Positions 15,498-27,015 of a DNA stretch of 64,000 nucleotides are shown here, one piece after another. The DNA is from Escarpia spicata (taxonomy: Eukaryota > Annelida > Polychaeta > Sabellida > Siboglinidae), in the NCBI GenBank assembly GCA_963995525.1, contig OZ023206.1, forward strand, positions 65,093,790 to 65,157,789. Direction: 5' to 3'. Under the pieces are notes generated by a model. That model was not told where the DNA came from, did not search any database, and saw nothing but the letters and a program-made list of their open reading frames with translations. A program made the translations under genes and the position numbers. How positions within the stretch are numbered: the first letter of the stretch is position 1; every line of letters starts with the position of its first letter.

Positions 15498-15639
15498 CCA
15501 ATCGAGTGTTTGTGTGGTGGTGTGAGTATGTGTGTGTGTGCGTATGTGCACGTGTGCGTGTCCATGTAGTGTGTGCGTGTCAATGTAGTGGTGGTGGTGG
15601 TGTATTCGCGCGCGCGCGTGCATGTGTGTGTGCGTGCGT

Positions 15640-17564
15640 AATTATATCAGTATGCCTATGCAACGAGCGCGAGATAACATACTGATCTTAAAAAGCCCAT
15701 CGCCAAAGCTAGTTGTTGCAGCGAATGAACTTCAAACATGTAACCCGGAGACGACGTTCTTTCAAGTGACGTACACATAACGTCGCAGATACTTTGTCAT
15801 GTGTACTCGCTAACGGTAAGCTTAGGGTGTTGAATCTGTGGTGCACAGTCTTATCATCAACTTGCCTGTCAGTTTAGATACGATTTGTTTAACATTTTGC
15901 TCCTCGTCAAAAGTGCAAGTTTTCCACGTCGCATTGATGTGCCGTGGTATCTTATGTACGTATGATTCGTATACGCAACACATGATGCGAACAGTGAGGT
16001 ACTATAATGTTTGTCCAGATCAGTTGAGAAAGTCGACCGAATACGAATAAGATTCCTAACTAACTGTTTAGTTAGCTTTCTAGGAATGACAAGCTGCAGT
16101 AGTGGACCCGAGACAGGTCAGTTCAGGTGGTCAACATTTCTCATTTGTTTTATTGTTGTATCCATGCTTGGTTGTCATCCTAATTGGCTCTTGGTTACCG
16201 CCTACGTAATACGTGTGTATCAAGTTCAAATTTACCGCAGGTCTTCACCTCTTCGTCTATAGCGAAGTTTGTCGTAGTGGCTGGTAGGAGGTATAGAAGG
16301 CAACGGTATTTTAATACAGGACTTATGTACTATGCGAAGCGCTTTCTGTCCTCTGAACTGTTGACCTTAGTGAATTCATAATTACGTAACAAACATAAGG
16401 GTTCTTCATCCAGTTTCGTGTCAATCACTTCACATGGACGTTGTTAAGTGTTCTGTCCTTGACAGTGGAGAACGGCAGTGGACAGAACATATTTGCGACG
16501 TGGATGCGAGAAATTTATGGACAACCTTGAACTTGATTAATGGCATACTAATAAGTAAAACCTAATTGATCTTATGCGGACACGTATCTTCCTGAACCGA
16601 TGGGGCTGGTTTCCCCTGAATTGAGAATATGTGCACGAATGTTTCACGTAGCAGGCTTCTGGACCTGCATCTGCTCTTAACTGTTTTGATGTTGACACCT
16701 CGTTGATTTCAAAGAGGATAGGCTAAAAAAGTCGACAAGATCGGAATGTGTTGATGTCTGAACCTTCTTGTACAAGAACATACAGTTCAGTGTACAGCCC
16801 AGCGCACGCGTGCAGCATCCCGTCATATGCTTTCTAAAAGCAAAATATTTACCCAGCTAAGATATATATCTCGTGATATCATATAACTGCGACAGGACTT
16901 CAGATTACATCAAATTAATTCCTATTGTATGGCGTAGCGTGCGTTTTGTTTTGTTTTGCTGTGTCGCGTTTCGTGTATCGTGGACATCAGATTTGGCAAT
17001 CTGACATGGGCGAAATCAAGTCTGTCGATGACATTGATTCTGTTTGAACAGGCACGCCTAGCTAGGATTCTACGAGGACAGAAACGGCCCGCTGAATGGG
17101 AAACACCTCTGTAGCGACGTCAATCAGTATTCTGGGATTTGCCTATCCGATTCTTGTGCGGATACGATTCGAATCGCTACACGGAGCGATTCAATTTGCC
17201 GCATACACATTCACATGAAAAAACTCATCCGCCTATTACTCCAAGAGCCAGCGGTCAATTATTTGCTTGAAATGACCAGGGGCCGGTGTCATGAAGCAGC
17301 TAAGAATGTTCTTAACGCTCAGATGATTGTCTTGGTAAATTACGTGATTTTTTATATAAGCGAAAATAGGAATTTATGCAAACACATGACGCTAAGTAAA
17401 TGCGTAACTTTAAGTACGCTTCATAGAACCGACCCCTGGTGTACGTGGATATTTCTGAATAGCTCTACACTTGCGTTATTTAAAACACCGCGTCATATGG
17501 TTCGCGAGCGGTAGTCGGACGTGCTGGAGGATGATGAACGCCGTTAGGTGTGAATAATAAAATA
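15640..17564. other. No gene seen
   Basis: 1.9 kb of low coding potential. There is a short imperfect hairpin at about 16,045-16,085 (TTCCTAACTAACTG facing TTAGTTAGC...TAGGAA) and another at about 16,450-16,488 (GTTCTGTCC...GGACAGAAC). Neither resembles a known RNA gene. Confidence 0.45.
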
Positions 17565-18515
17565 TAGGGTTAGGGGTTAATAGTAGTCCATTTTACACAC
17601 ATCTTCCAAACTATAGCAAATATGGTATTAGTAGTATTTGAAGACTTTTCCCAAAGATGTCATACTTACTATGTAAGTATGGTGTAATGACGTCATGCGT
17701 GTCTGATGCTATAAATTACTCTACATTTTAGTCCGTAGTTCACGTAGGTGAAACCCTCTAACCAGGAAATGTCGGCAACAGTGTTTCTCAAGACAGCACA
17801 ACGTACAAATGTGAAGTCCAGTTGTCTTTCTCCAAGAAGTGGAAGCCATTATATAGAGTTTACTGCTTTATTACAAGCGTAATTAATGAAAAAAGTGGTG
17901 GGAGTAGATATCAGTCCACTTCATCAATACATAGTTGCGTACATTTCCCAGGTAGAAGGGTTTTATCTATCTGAACGACGGATTAAAAGTGAACTGATTG
18001 ATATATAGTAGTTCATATATGACGTCATTACATCTCCATTACCTAATAATTATGACATATTTCGAAGGATAATTCTTCAATATCTGTCCACTGATACCTC
18101 ATTTGCTATAGTTTGACTGATATTTATTGATGAAGTGGACTAACATATACCCCACCTCCACATTCCACTAATCATGCTTGTTGTAAAAAATCAGTAAAAC
18201 CTACACGAAAGCTTCCACTTCTAGGTGGAAAACAAGTGGATTTCACATTTGTACGTTGTAAATGTCTTGAAAAACACTTTTGTGGAAATTCCTAAGTTAG
18301 TCGGTTTCACCTACGTGAACTACGAACTAAAATGTGGAATAATTTATAGCATAAGACACACTTGACGTCGTACTGATGTCATTACTCCATAATTACTTAT
18401 TAGTTATTATATCATTGGAAGGAGTGTTCAAATACCTTTCCAACGATCCCATACTGGCTAAAGTTTGGAAGATTATATTGATGAAATGGACTACTATTTA
18501 CCCCTACCCCCTTCT
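17565..18515. mobile_element. Foldback / long inverted-repeat element (about 950 bp)
   Basis: The left arm starts AGGGGTTAATAGTAGTCCAT at about 17,570 and the right arm ends with its near reverse complement (ATGGACTACTATTTACCCCT) at about 18,505. Inside, TTCACGTAGGTGAAACC at 17,740 faces GGTTTCACCTACGTGAA at 18,302, and AAGTGGAAGC at 17,840 faces GCTTCCACTT at 18,210. A second pair of terminal-like motifs (CAGTCCACTTCATCAAT, ATTGATGAAGTGGACT) lies inside. No protein is encoded. It looks like a palindromic MITE pair or foldback transposon. Confidence 0.8.
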
Positions 18516-19845
18516 TTTATTATTCACAACTACGGACATTCATCACCCCCTAGCACGTCAGTCCACCGCTCGGGAACCTTAAGACCCGGTGTTTTGAGAA
18601 TCCCAAGTGTAGGGCTATTCAGAAATACCCACCGGACACCTGGTCATTTCAAGCAAATAAATGATTGCTGGCTCTTGGACTATATGTATTTATGACACTA
18701 TTTGTATTAATTTCATGATGTATCCGTATGCCGGAGGGAGGGAGGGAGGGAGTGAGGAAGGGAGGGAGGAAGGAGGAGGAGGAGGAGGAGGAGAGAGCGA
18801 GTGGGGAACGGACGGACGGACGAACTGACACACAGAAAGACAGTGAGACAAAAATATACAGAGACAGACAGAAACAGGGAGATAGAACGAGAACGCACAT
18901 CTTCATATTGCAATGCAACCAACAATAGCTTAACTACAATTTAAATATAACCGCATGAACGAACACCAACGCACAATATTTACTCAGTGTACAACCATAC
19001 CGACGTAATACTGGACTCGCGATTTCGATGTGTGCCTTACTAAACACTAGGTGTAGTGATACAATAAGTTATATAACAACAACTATTTAGTATAAATTTG
19101 CAAAAGCCAAAGGGTCAGTCCCCCAACGCACCTCCCAAATACGCTACAGAATAGGCCCACTTCCAGAGTACCGTTTCAATAACATTCGTATGAACTCATA
19201 ACCCGGATTTTTTTGTCTAAAACCGATCACGGTCATTTTGTACTAAAACTGTCAAGACCAGGAGCACATTCGCCGATGTGTGACGGAGACACACAGGGCG
19301 GTTTTTTGCATTTTGAAAAAAGCCCCTTGAAGTTAACAAGGGATTCTGTTAAATGATGGTTTTCCTTACGAGTTCTTTGTCTTAGTGAAACGGCTCCCAA
19401 ATAACACTAACACCGTCAGGCTAATTTCACTTACAGAAAAATTAAACATCCCATACATATGTGGTAAATAGGTAACATTTATTGGAGTCACAGCCTAACA
19501 GTCTGGCCCGCGTGGAGATCAATGCTGCGCTCTACCGAAGACACGTGAATATGAATGAAAATAACACATATGGCACACTTACCCAGAAGACGTCATCTTC
19601 GCCACAAAAATCATCCCACCGAAGCGTAGCGTTCATTTTGAAATGCTCTGGAATGTTCGTGACACGAATGAAATATGCGCAGACATACGACAGACGTGAG
19701 GGAACACGTCGAAGTATTCATCTGTTTTAATTAATTAACAGGAGTGTGAATGACAGCAGCTTGGAGACTTTTCAAAACAACTCGGGTAAAACTTGCCACA
19801 GTAAGGGAACGTATCAAAAGTATTATTTGTATTAACTTATATACA
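18516..19845. other. No gene seen; purine-rich tract inside
   Basis: Contains a strand-asymmetric GGA/GGGA tract at about 18,731-18,800, where open frames are artefacts. No exon is recognised. Confidence 0.45.
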
Positions 19846-19847
19846 TG

Positions 19848-20204
19848 GATCGGGTGGCATAGCGAGTAGAGCGTCGGATTCTGAATAGAGACATTCCGGG
19901 TTCATTTAAGTTCGTTTACTTTGTGTTGCTACAGTTATCTATCTGCATAAAGAGTACCTGTTTATAGACAGTGGTAGATATTATGTGTACGAATCGCGCA
20001 AATTCGGGCAGACAAACAGTAACCGTGAGGGAACTAAGTCTAAATATGCGTCTTCGCGCAATAATTGCAGGATGCCTGAATGGTTCATGAAGAAGTTGAG
20101 ATGGTGCTCGATTGAACAGGTCTTCCAGTAAAATGCTTTGAACAGTCCTAAGGACTGGATACCGCGCTATGTGGGAACTTACCTTTATTTTACATTCCTC
20201 TATA

Positions 20205-20205
<1 letters not shown>
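19848..20205 (+). mobile_element. tRNA-derived SINE, diverged member
   Basis: The head reads GGTGGCATAGCGAGTAGAGC with a B-box-like GGGTTCATTT at about 19,899. The body shares GAGTACCTG...TATAGACAGTGGT and the tail CTGGATACCGCGCTATGTGG with the SINE at 28,650. It ends against an AT microsatellite. It is less conserved than the block-D SINEs. Confidence 0.6.

Positions 20206-20246
<41 letters not shown>
20206..20246. repeat. (AT)n microsatellite at the SINE tail
   Basis: About 20 AT repeats, expanded to about 28 in unit 2 (52,062-52,117). Confidence 0.95.
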
Positions 20247-20249
<3 letters not shown>

Positions 20250-20589
20250 ATAAAATGTATGCACATATTTATGCGGGATGAATATACACATAATAAAAAA
20301 CAAACAGTTGTGTGTGCTTGCGTGCGTGCTTGCGTGCGTGCGCCCACGCGCTAAATTCACTGTATACGCACTAGGCAATTTTTTTACGTATGGCAAATGA
20401 CAATTATGTTTAACATAATAAATTACCCGAACATTAATCAACCTCTCTAGAGGCTTTCGACCGTCTTCTCAAGATTGGTTCGGTTTAATCAGTACAACAA
20501 TCGTCCAACAAGTTTCAATAGGTAAATTAATATTTGTATATGATAAAAAACCAACTAACCTGATCGCACTCGCATCGCTACATGCAAAC

Positions 20590-21010
20590 AGGAACATTAT
20601 TATTTATTATTATTAATAAAGCGCTCTTTTCATACATAAAAGCCTGCTTAAAAGCGCTGTACACAATCACTATAATCATCATAGACAGTTAAAACTAAGC
20701 ATAACAACGATAACATGATACAAAAATGAAATATTATAGAAGACTGGATGTAATATCATGAATATATATATACTGTTTTAAAAATGTCATAAAAACTGAC
20801 TTGAAAGAGTTAAGCACCAAAATGGGCCCGGAACAAATGTGTTTTAGCAGCTTCTTGAAAGTGTCCAGTGTTATTGCTTCACGAATGTGAGCCGGTAGCG
20901 CATTCCACAACTTGGCTGCTAAACACTGACATTTTCTGTCGCCGTAAATAACTGTTCTAGCCCTTGCCCTACATTGTAGATAGTTACTAAGAAATGCAAA
21001 GTGCAGCATA
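20590..21010 (-). mobile_element. LINE 3' end (reverse transcriptase C-terminus plus 3' UTR)
   Basis: At about 20,995-20,835 the minus strand reads RARTVIYGDRKCQCLAAKLW then NALPAHIREAITLDTFKKLL, the conserved end of Jockey/CR1-superfamily LINE polymerases. The 3' flank contains AAAAGCGCTGTACA and a TTATTATTAATAAAGCGCTC tail. All upstream domains are lost. Confidence 0.7.
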
Positions 21011-21019
21011 AACAGACAA

Positions 21020-21083
21020 CCAACCAACCAACCAACCAACCAACCAACCAACCAACCAACCAACCAACCAACCAACCAACCAA
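21020..21083. repeat. (CCAA)n microsatellite
   Basis: About 16 CCAA repeats. On the minus strand they create an artificial (LVGW)n frame fused to the LINE end. Confidence 0.95.
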
Positions 21084-22770
21084 ACAAACAAACAGACGAA
21101 GGATGACATAACTCTACTTGTCGTAAGACTATGTTGACACAAAATCAAAAGATCAGTGTAGCCACGTTTTTAAGTCTTGAATGGAAATGTATAAGAGTGT
21201 GTAGATTAATCGATAACTATTGCCATACAAGATAGTGTATCCAACCTTTGCATCTAAACTTTAAATCTAGGTTCGCGCAAAACTGGCTCGCTCCAAAAAA
21301 GGGTTGGCTCAAAGAAATATCCAGTTATGAGAAGCACGGACTTGACAGGATGTGAAACGAAACCTGTATAGTTGTGCAAACACCTGCTGAATGCCGACAC
21401 AAGTATTATAAGCAAATCATTATTATTAAGTTGACATCGAACAAGAAAATAAGCATCCTAGTGTATTCTATATGGTATGTGCACAAAACGAACAAACTGA
21501 CAACCAATTGGCACAATATACTAGCCTGGGTTACCATTACAATGGCGTCATGAAATGGCGACATTTTCTAAGTTCTTCATAACCGCCTGCGATATTAGAA
21601 GGGCGTTTTGTGCTATCCTTCAACCCCCCAAATGCCTTTTTATGGCTGGTCTGATCATTTCATGTACAACGTTATTTTGACAAGACTGACACCAGTACGT
21701 GGCGAGGTAGCACGTAGCCAACACCTGGGTATTACTTGTCTTCCAAAAGTTAATGTCATCCGGTAGGCAGGCTTACCCAGAATTCGAATAGAGATCGTGG
21801 TTGGCTCTCGGATTAACTATCAAATAGCAAGTGAATTAAAATCTAAACATTTATCGGTTAATACCGTGTTTTTTCTCTCGAAAACATTCAACATTTATGT
21901 TATATTGAAACAAGTCACACAATAAAAATTAATAAACCGAAATTATATAAACTGTTTTTGATAATTTGGAAAATTTGCAAACAAAATTAATGTCCATGAT
22001 TTACGCATTTATATTGATGTAATTATTGTGCACTTACTTGGGCAGGCACAATCAATGTGTAGACATGCGAAGAGGGCGAAGTCGCAGATCTTCGGGGCCG
22101 ACGGGTCGACGGCACTGCGGATCTCAGTGGACGAGCGATCATGGCGGCGGTAGTTCAGACTGACGGCTGTTGTGTTGCATGGATATTTATAGGGAGTGTG
22201 TTTAATGTTTTGGTGTGATGTGGTTGTGCGTACTTACCTTGGGTGTGTGAAGTATTTGCAGTGCTGATCCGCACTACAGTCCCCGCAATCATACAAAGAA
22301 GGGGATATATTACGAAAATGTGTACACTAAATATGACCGGTTAACCAAAACCCGAATGCCGACTAGCATCTCATGCAAAAGCTTCAAGTCTCAATATTTG
22401 ATTTTAATGTTATTTCCTTGTTACATTTAATTAAGCCATTTACGTAAACCCGAACACTGACGTAATATTTAAATATTTCATTATAAATACATTTAATTAG
22501 ACCCAACCACCATTATCTTAACAATTGTATAATAAAACAAAACGAACGTATTCAAAATGTAACTTTACTGCCAATAATAATAAGAATCTATACACAACAA
22601 TATTTACACAAATTATGTGTAGACCCTAGACCATGGACACTGACAGGTGTCTCATGCATGGCGCACCTGACACCAGCACGATCTTGTTGAGCTCCAGACT
22701 ACACACCGGCTCATGTTTTTGTCATGAATCAAGCCTTGTTACCCTGGGGAAGACTCTGGTCGTCTAGTCT
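21084..22770. other. No confirmed gene; GC-rich patch with two donor-like sites at 22,030-22,290
   Basis: Mostly AT-rich non-coding DNA. The patch at about 22,030-22,290 is richer in CpG. On the minus strand it has CCCAAG|GTAAGTAC at about 22,235 and GCCCAA|GTAAGTGC at about 22,040, each following a short open stretch. I could not match the translations to a family. Confidence 0.35.
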
Positions 22771-22775
22771 AGCCA

Positions 22776-23050
22776 CTATTCTTTTAGTGGCATGTTGTCA
22801 TTCATAGAAGCGTTTAATTGTGACCTACTCCTATTTCTAGGACAACTGCGACTCAGATGTCCTGTTGCCCCGCAGTCGTAACACCGGCCAGTGAAAGATG
22901 GTGACTCTCCACGATCTGGCGAATGCATGCGATCTGGTGATTGATATCAGCTTGGTGATTGACTGTACCTCCTGATTTGAGGTTGACTAGTAGTTGACTG
23001 TCGCCCTCGATCTAGACTTTGCACAACTTGGATTAGCCTTCTCAATATTT
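22776..23050 (-). pseudogene. Retrotransposon gag C-terminus with CCHC zinc knuckle
   Basis: The minus strand codes for CYDCGATGHLSRSCP at 22,842-22,883, a CX2CX4HX4C zinc knuckle typical of retroelement nucleocapsids. Ser/Pro-rich sequence precedes it (SPDRMHSPDRGESPSFTG, including one in-frame TGA). The frame ends at a TAG at 22,776-22,778. It is probably the same gag whose capsid part lies at 25,905-26,600, split by the DUF7869-like gene. No protease or polymerase follows. Confidence 0.7.
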
Positions 23051-23600
23051 GTGTCGAGTCCTAACGAAATGAGTCACAAGTACAAATAAAAAAATATTGA
23101 GTTATATATACCGTTGGAAAGAGCATATAATCGGCTTTAATGTTACATATATTTTGGGCGTAGCGTAATCCTAGCTGAAGTTATGTCACAATGAATACAC
23201 ATGGGGTAGAAATGTTAAAACTGAGAAAAAGCCGTTTGAAGTTTTGGTACGTTTACTGAAAAGTACCTTAGTTACTCTGAACGGATTTCTTTGAAATTCT
23301 GCACCTTCTTAGATAGTGATATTCCTTTCAGTATCTGAAAATATAAACAAAATATATGGGATATTAAAAAAGTTATGAGCAAAAGACTTTTCCATGTATA
23401 CTAGTGGAGTGGTATGTTTTTACGAATTTTACAGCACACACAAAAACAGTCTGGTTTGTCGGGTAAATGCATTTATTTATAAACTGACATTGTTCTAATA
23501 AGTGAAGCTCATTGCTACAAACAAAAACAACATAAAATTGCAAAAGAAAACTGCTGCAAGTTTATATGACTCACAAAACCAGTCAGAGAGTTTATTCTCA
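23051..23600. other. No gene seen
   Basis: AT-rich sequence between the zinc-knuckle remnant and the DUF7869-like gene. It may be the 3' end of the inserted transposon. Confidence 0.35.
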
Positions 23601-23650
23601 TTTTCCCACACGGGCACCACCACGACCCCTGCGAGCACTGCCACGAGTTC

Positions 23651-25138
23651 TCAGATGCCTGGGTCGGAGAATGTGATGGCGAAGGTTGGCGACCTCGGCC
23701 ACGTACACCTCCTCTGCGTGGTGTGGATGCGACAGCGTCGGGAGCTGTGGAGGGCCCCGCCACGGGGGCAGTAGATGGCCCCGCCACAGGGGAAGCACTT
23801 CACAAACGGACGAATGTTTGTATGGAGGTAGTGTTGGCGATCGTAACTGAGGCCGGGTGGCTTGATGGTGACTGGTGGTGCAGAAGGCAGCAAGGCATCG
23901 CTGCAAACCACGAACTCGAAGCGCTCTTCGGGGCTGTCGCATGTTGTCTTTACAAAGACCACACCAGAGCTGGCCGCATCAAACCTGTAAACAGTGTTTA
24001 ACACAGTTTAAATAATTGTTTATCCTCTTTCATTGCATACAGGCATAATGTCATAACAGGCAAATATATTTTCCTTGGTTTTATATTAGACAAACACACA
24101 CAAAAAGATGGATGCAAAACACCAATGTATCAGCCGTGTATACATGGGTCAAGTAACATTATTATAAGAGTCAAGTAACACAATTATTGTAATCATGTAA
24201 ATAAAGTAACGATAAACAAACATTTTCTTATGAACACACCAACTCACCTATGACGAGAACCCTTTATGTAAAGCTTTATTTAACATTAATTTCCTTTAAT
24301 TTTCTGTTATTAAACGACTGATATTGTGGATACTACTAGGATAAATAGATAGCATTGAATGTACCTGAAGTGAAAGTATTTCTTGATGCCTGGCAGTGCC
24401 TTGAAGTGGGGACGGAGGTGTGCTTGCCAGTCTGCCACAGGGACGAGGGAAGTGCCGTCTTCTTTGCCAACCAACTGGGTGGAATTCAGACAGGCGCTCC
24501 CATTCACCACAGACTCGAGCTCAGTCAGCGACGATATTGCTTGTCGTTTGAATGCCCGCTTGAGAAGCCCGAAGCAAGCGTCAGGGGTAAACTTTGTGTG
24601 TCACACAACTAGAAAGTTGAGTGTGATGGACTGGTGGAGACCAATGGCGACCCTCCAAGCACAATACCACGGGACAAAATGGTTCTTGTTTTGTACAGTG
24701 AAGGTCGGCAGTGGTCTCACCCAGTCCAAAACACTCAAAAAAGTAGTGTAGGTAGGACACAACAGCATTCGACCCCTTCGAAATGAGATGGGCCTCATCA
24801 ATCAAGAATTTCACCTGCTTCGGGAGCCCCTCACAGCAGACCCCAAATATGCCACACTTCCTAGGAACCAGGAAGTACACGGGGTCTGGCTGGAGAGGGT
24901 CACTCGGCAGGTGAACTTGCTGCGCAAAGTCGAAACTGTAGTGCATCGAGATCTGCCGGCTGCAGGGAGCACTCCTGCTGAACTCCACCAGTTTCATCTC
25001 GCTGCAGGTCTGCTTGGCAGCTGTCACCATCCCGTTGTAGAATGTCCTAGCCATGTCAACAACTCGCATGTGTTCCTGTGAAATGCGACCAGTTATGGCA
25101 GGCACGTCCACAAACGGCAAATATAATTTCATATGCAT
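23651..25138 (-). pseudogene. DUF7869-like transposon-derived gene, broken
   Basis: Minus-strand pieces join to a protein I recall as common in marine invertebrate genomes (DUF7869-type, probably transposon-encoded): SFDFAQQVHLPSDPLQPDPV, YFLVPRKCGIFGVCCEGLPK, FLIDEAHLISKG, SYLHYFFECFGLGET, QNKNHFVPWYCAWR, HTKFTPDACFGLLKRAFKRQ, GSACLNSTQLVGKEDGTSLV, GIKKYFHFR. After an apparent intron (donor CTTCAG|GTACAT near 24,362, acceptor TTTACAG near 23,988) come FDAASSGVVFVKTT and PPGLSYDRQHYLH. Breaks: a small frameshifting deletion removes the DN of the expected DNC-x-GQNKN motif near 24,705, and a TGA replaces Gly before HTKF near 24,600. Unit 1 also has KQVKFLID where unit 2 has KQVNFLID. Confidence 0.7.
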
Positions 25139-25540
25139 TTATAAAAAGGCCAATTATACTAGTCCAGTGCCTTGTTGACGCACATTAAAAAACATTGCCA
25201 TGACATGCAATAACATTTTATGTCCCTTTGAAATGCGTAAAGTATCTGTTTGAGTTACGCCAAAAACATTATTGTAGACCAAAATTGAAATTTAGGCTAC
25301 ATTAATAATAGTAATAAGGAATTAATAAACCTATCCTACTATCAGTGCAGTGGTGTATCAGTATGTCTGACATCATTCCTCCATATCACAGAAAGTCACA
25401 ACTTTAATTTACTCTTTATGTCAAGCCGTGACTAACACCAGTTTAATTAAACTCATATCAGCATAGTCTGCTAGGTTTGGTTATAGTAACGATCAAATTA
25501 ATTAGTAATCTGTCATGATCTCACCCTGATGGCCTGTTGG
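25139..25540. other. No gene seen
   Basis: AT-rich 5' flank of the DUF7869-like gene. Confidence 0.4.
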
Positions 25541-25544
25541 GTCC

Positions 25545-25750
25545 CGGATGGTTCGGCCCCTGACGAGTTCGGCCCACGCAGATGGATGGTTCGGCCCGGA
25601 CGTTTCGGCCCACGCCGACGGATGGTTCGGCCCACGTAACAAAAATCCGCCATGCAGGGTCGGATGTTTCGGCCCACGCAGACGTCGACGGATGTTTCGA
25701 TCAACTTCACCGAAAAGTCGACGGGCGGTGTCGGATGTTTCGGCCCATTG
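25545..25750. repeat. Degenerate GC-rich repeat with TTCGGCCCACG core
   Basis: The motif GGATGTTTCGGCCCACG or GGATGGTTCGGCCCACG recurs about seven times at irregular spacing. The stretch is far more CpG-rich than its surroundings. Open frames on both strands follow the repeat. Confidence 0.75.
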
Positions 25751-25904
25751 ATAATTATCAAAAGCAGCGGTTGCCTCAGTCCTGCCTCAGCCCACTGCGT
25801 TTGATTCGGCCCGTTGCGTTTGAAGATTGTTTTTGATGTTTCACAATCAATTACCTACCACCTCTTTAGTGTTTGTTGGTTTATTTATTTGAAGTCGCAC
25901 TCTT

Positions 25905-26600
25905 ACCCGGGTTGCTTGTATGTGTGGTATTTCCTCTTTGTTTTTAATGCTGCCGGAACCGACTGGTTCAGACACTTATCATTCTCCGACGTTGTTGTTA
26001 CATAGCGACCGACAGCCTGGGGTAAAGTAAACGTGGCGTGTACTAATATATCTTCCTCAAATGCAACCTGTCTCGCTGATACTGACATTATTCTACCAAG
26101 GACAGCCTGCTGATTGCTAATACTAGTGTTCATCTCTATAAGGGCTTTCCTAATTGACCTTGGCTTCCTCGCACTGGCTGCTAACACTGCCCATTTCTCC
26201 CTAACACCTTTGGGGAACAGTTCTTCTGTGGCCCATTTGTCTATGGCAGGCTTTGTCTCCTGCTCATTTGTACCCCACCCAAGACGACATGTTGGACCCG
26301 ATCTACACAATCTTCCTGGGATTCGTTCACTCCCTGTTTTATATCGTGGGTCTTCCTTTGTTTCAAATCTGCTCTTAAGGCATTTCATGAGCCTACGGTA
26401 ATCATTCCGATCCTTGCGGGAGCGTGTTCATATATAATCAATGGCTTTGTCACGCAGGCATTCCTTTAGCTTCTGTAGTTTCCGATGACTACCCGAATGA
26501 TACTGCTTAGCGGTGCCCTTAAACAGATACAGAAATGTTTCCCATTCTACAGGGTTCCCTGAAGATGTTGGTAATTTGGGTCCTGGGGGACTGTTTCGTC
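25905..26600 (-). pseudogene. Retrotransposon gag (capsid part), broken
   Basis: On the minus strand, from about 26,565: SSGNPVEWETFLYLF, HSGSHRKLQKLKECLRDKAI, a stop, RSRKDRNDYRRLMKCLKSRF, ETKEDPRYK, then REKWAVLAASARKPRSIRKA and ARQVAFEED. The pattern (target region, retroelement capsid core, basic region) resembles invertebrate Ty3/BEL-type gag proteins. A TGA interrupts DYI*TRSRKD near 26,430 and there are probable frameshifts near 26,290. No linked pol is seen; the zinc knuckle at 22,842 is probably its displaced C-terminus. Confidence 0.6.
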
Positions 26601-26814
26601 AACAATGTCGTCTGTTCCTTTCTATGGATTCGTCAAATGATGCCGAATCAGAATTAATGTCAACAGAGCTGGAGAAAGAAGAGGAAGACATTGAAGATGA
26701 ATCTTCGTCAGAATTTTTGGCGATTTTGCTCCATTGTTATTTCTCTTCTTTATTCCCTTTTTGTTGTGTAGTGTGATATTGCAATGGGTTTTGTTATGTG
26801 TATAATGACCGTCG

Positions 26815-27015
26815 TAGTTGTCATGTGGGTGATGCCTATCGGTTGTGTCGTGTGTGTGATGACTATGTGTTTTGCCATGTGTGTGATGCCCATCGGTTTG
26901 TGGTGTTTGTGATGCCCATCGTGTTTGTCATGTGTGTGATGCCCATCGGTTTGTGGTGTGTGTGATGCCCATCGTGTTTGTCATGTGTGTGATGACCATC
27001 GGTTTGTGGTGTTGT
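26815..27015. repeat. GT-rich minisatellite, period about 53 bp (two alternating half-units)
   Basis: The phrases GATGCCCATCGTGTTTGTCA and GATGCCCATCGGTTTGTGGT alternate. GATGCCCATCGTG recurs at 26,911 and 26,964. Confidence 0.85.

Noticed and set aside
15158..15685. Cys/Val repeat protein over the GT run
   Set aside because: Pure dinucleotide repeat translation, joined to LINE sequence on the other strand.
20734..21087. (LVGW)n protein with a conserved-looking C-terminus
   Set aside because: A CCAA microsatellite fused by chance to a LINE 3' end; only the LINE part has meaning.
22225..22290. U1 snRNA-like 5' end (ACTTACCTTGGG)
   Set aside because: Only the donor-complementary bases match; the rest does not resemble U1, and the minus-strand donor reading explains it better.
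24355..24751. Plus-strand frames of 85-122 codons at 24.3-24.8 kb
   Set aside because: Antisense shadows of the DUF7869-like remnant on the minus strand.
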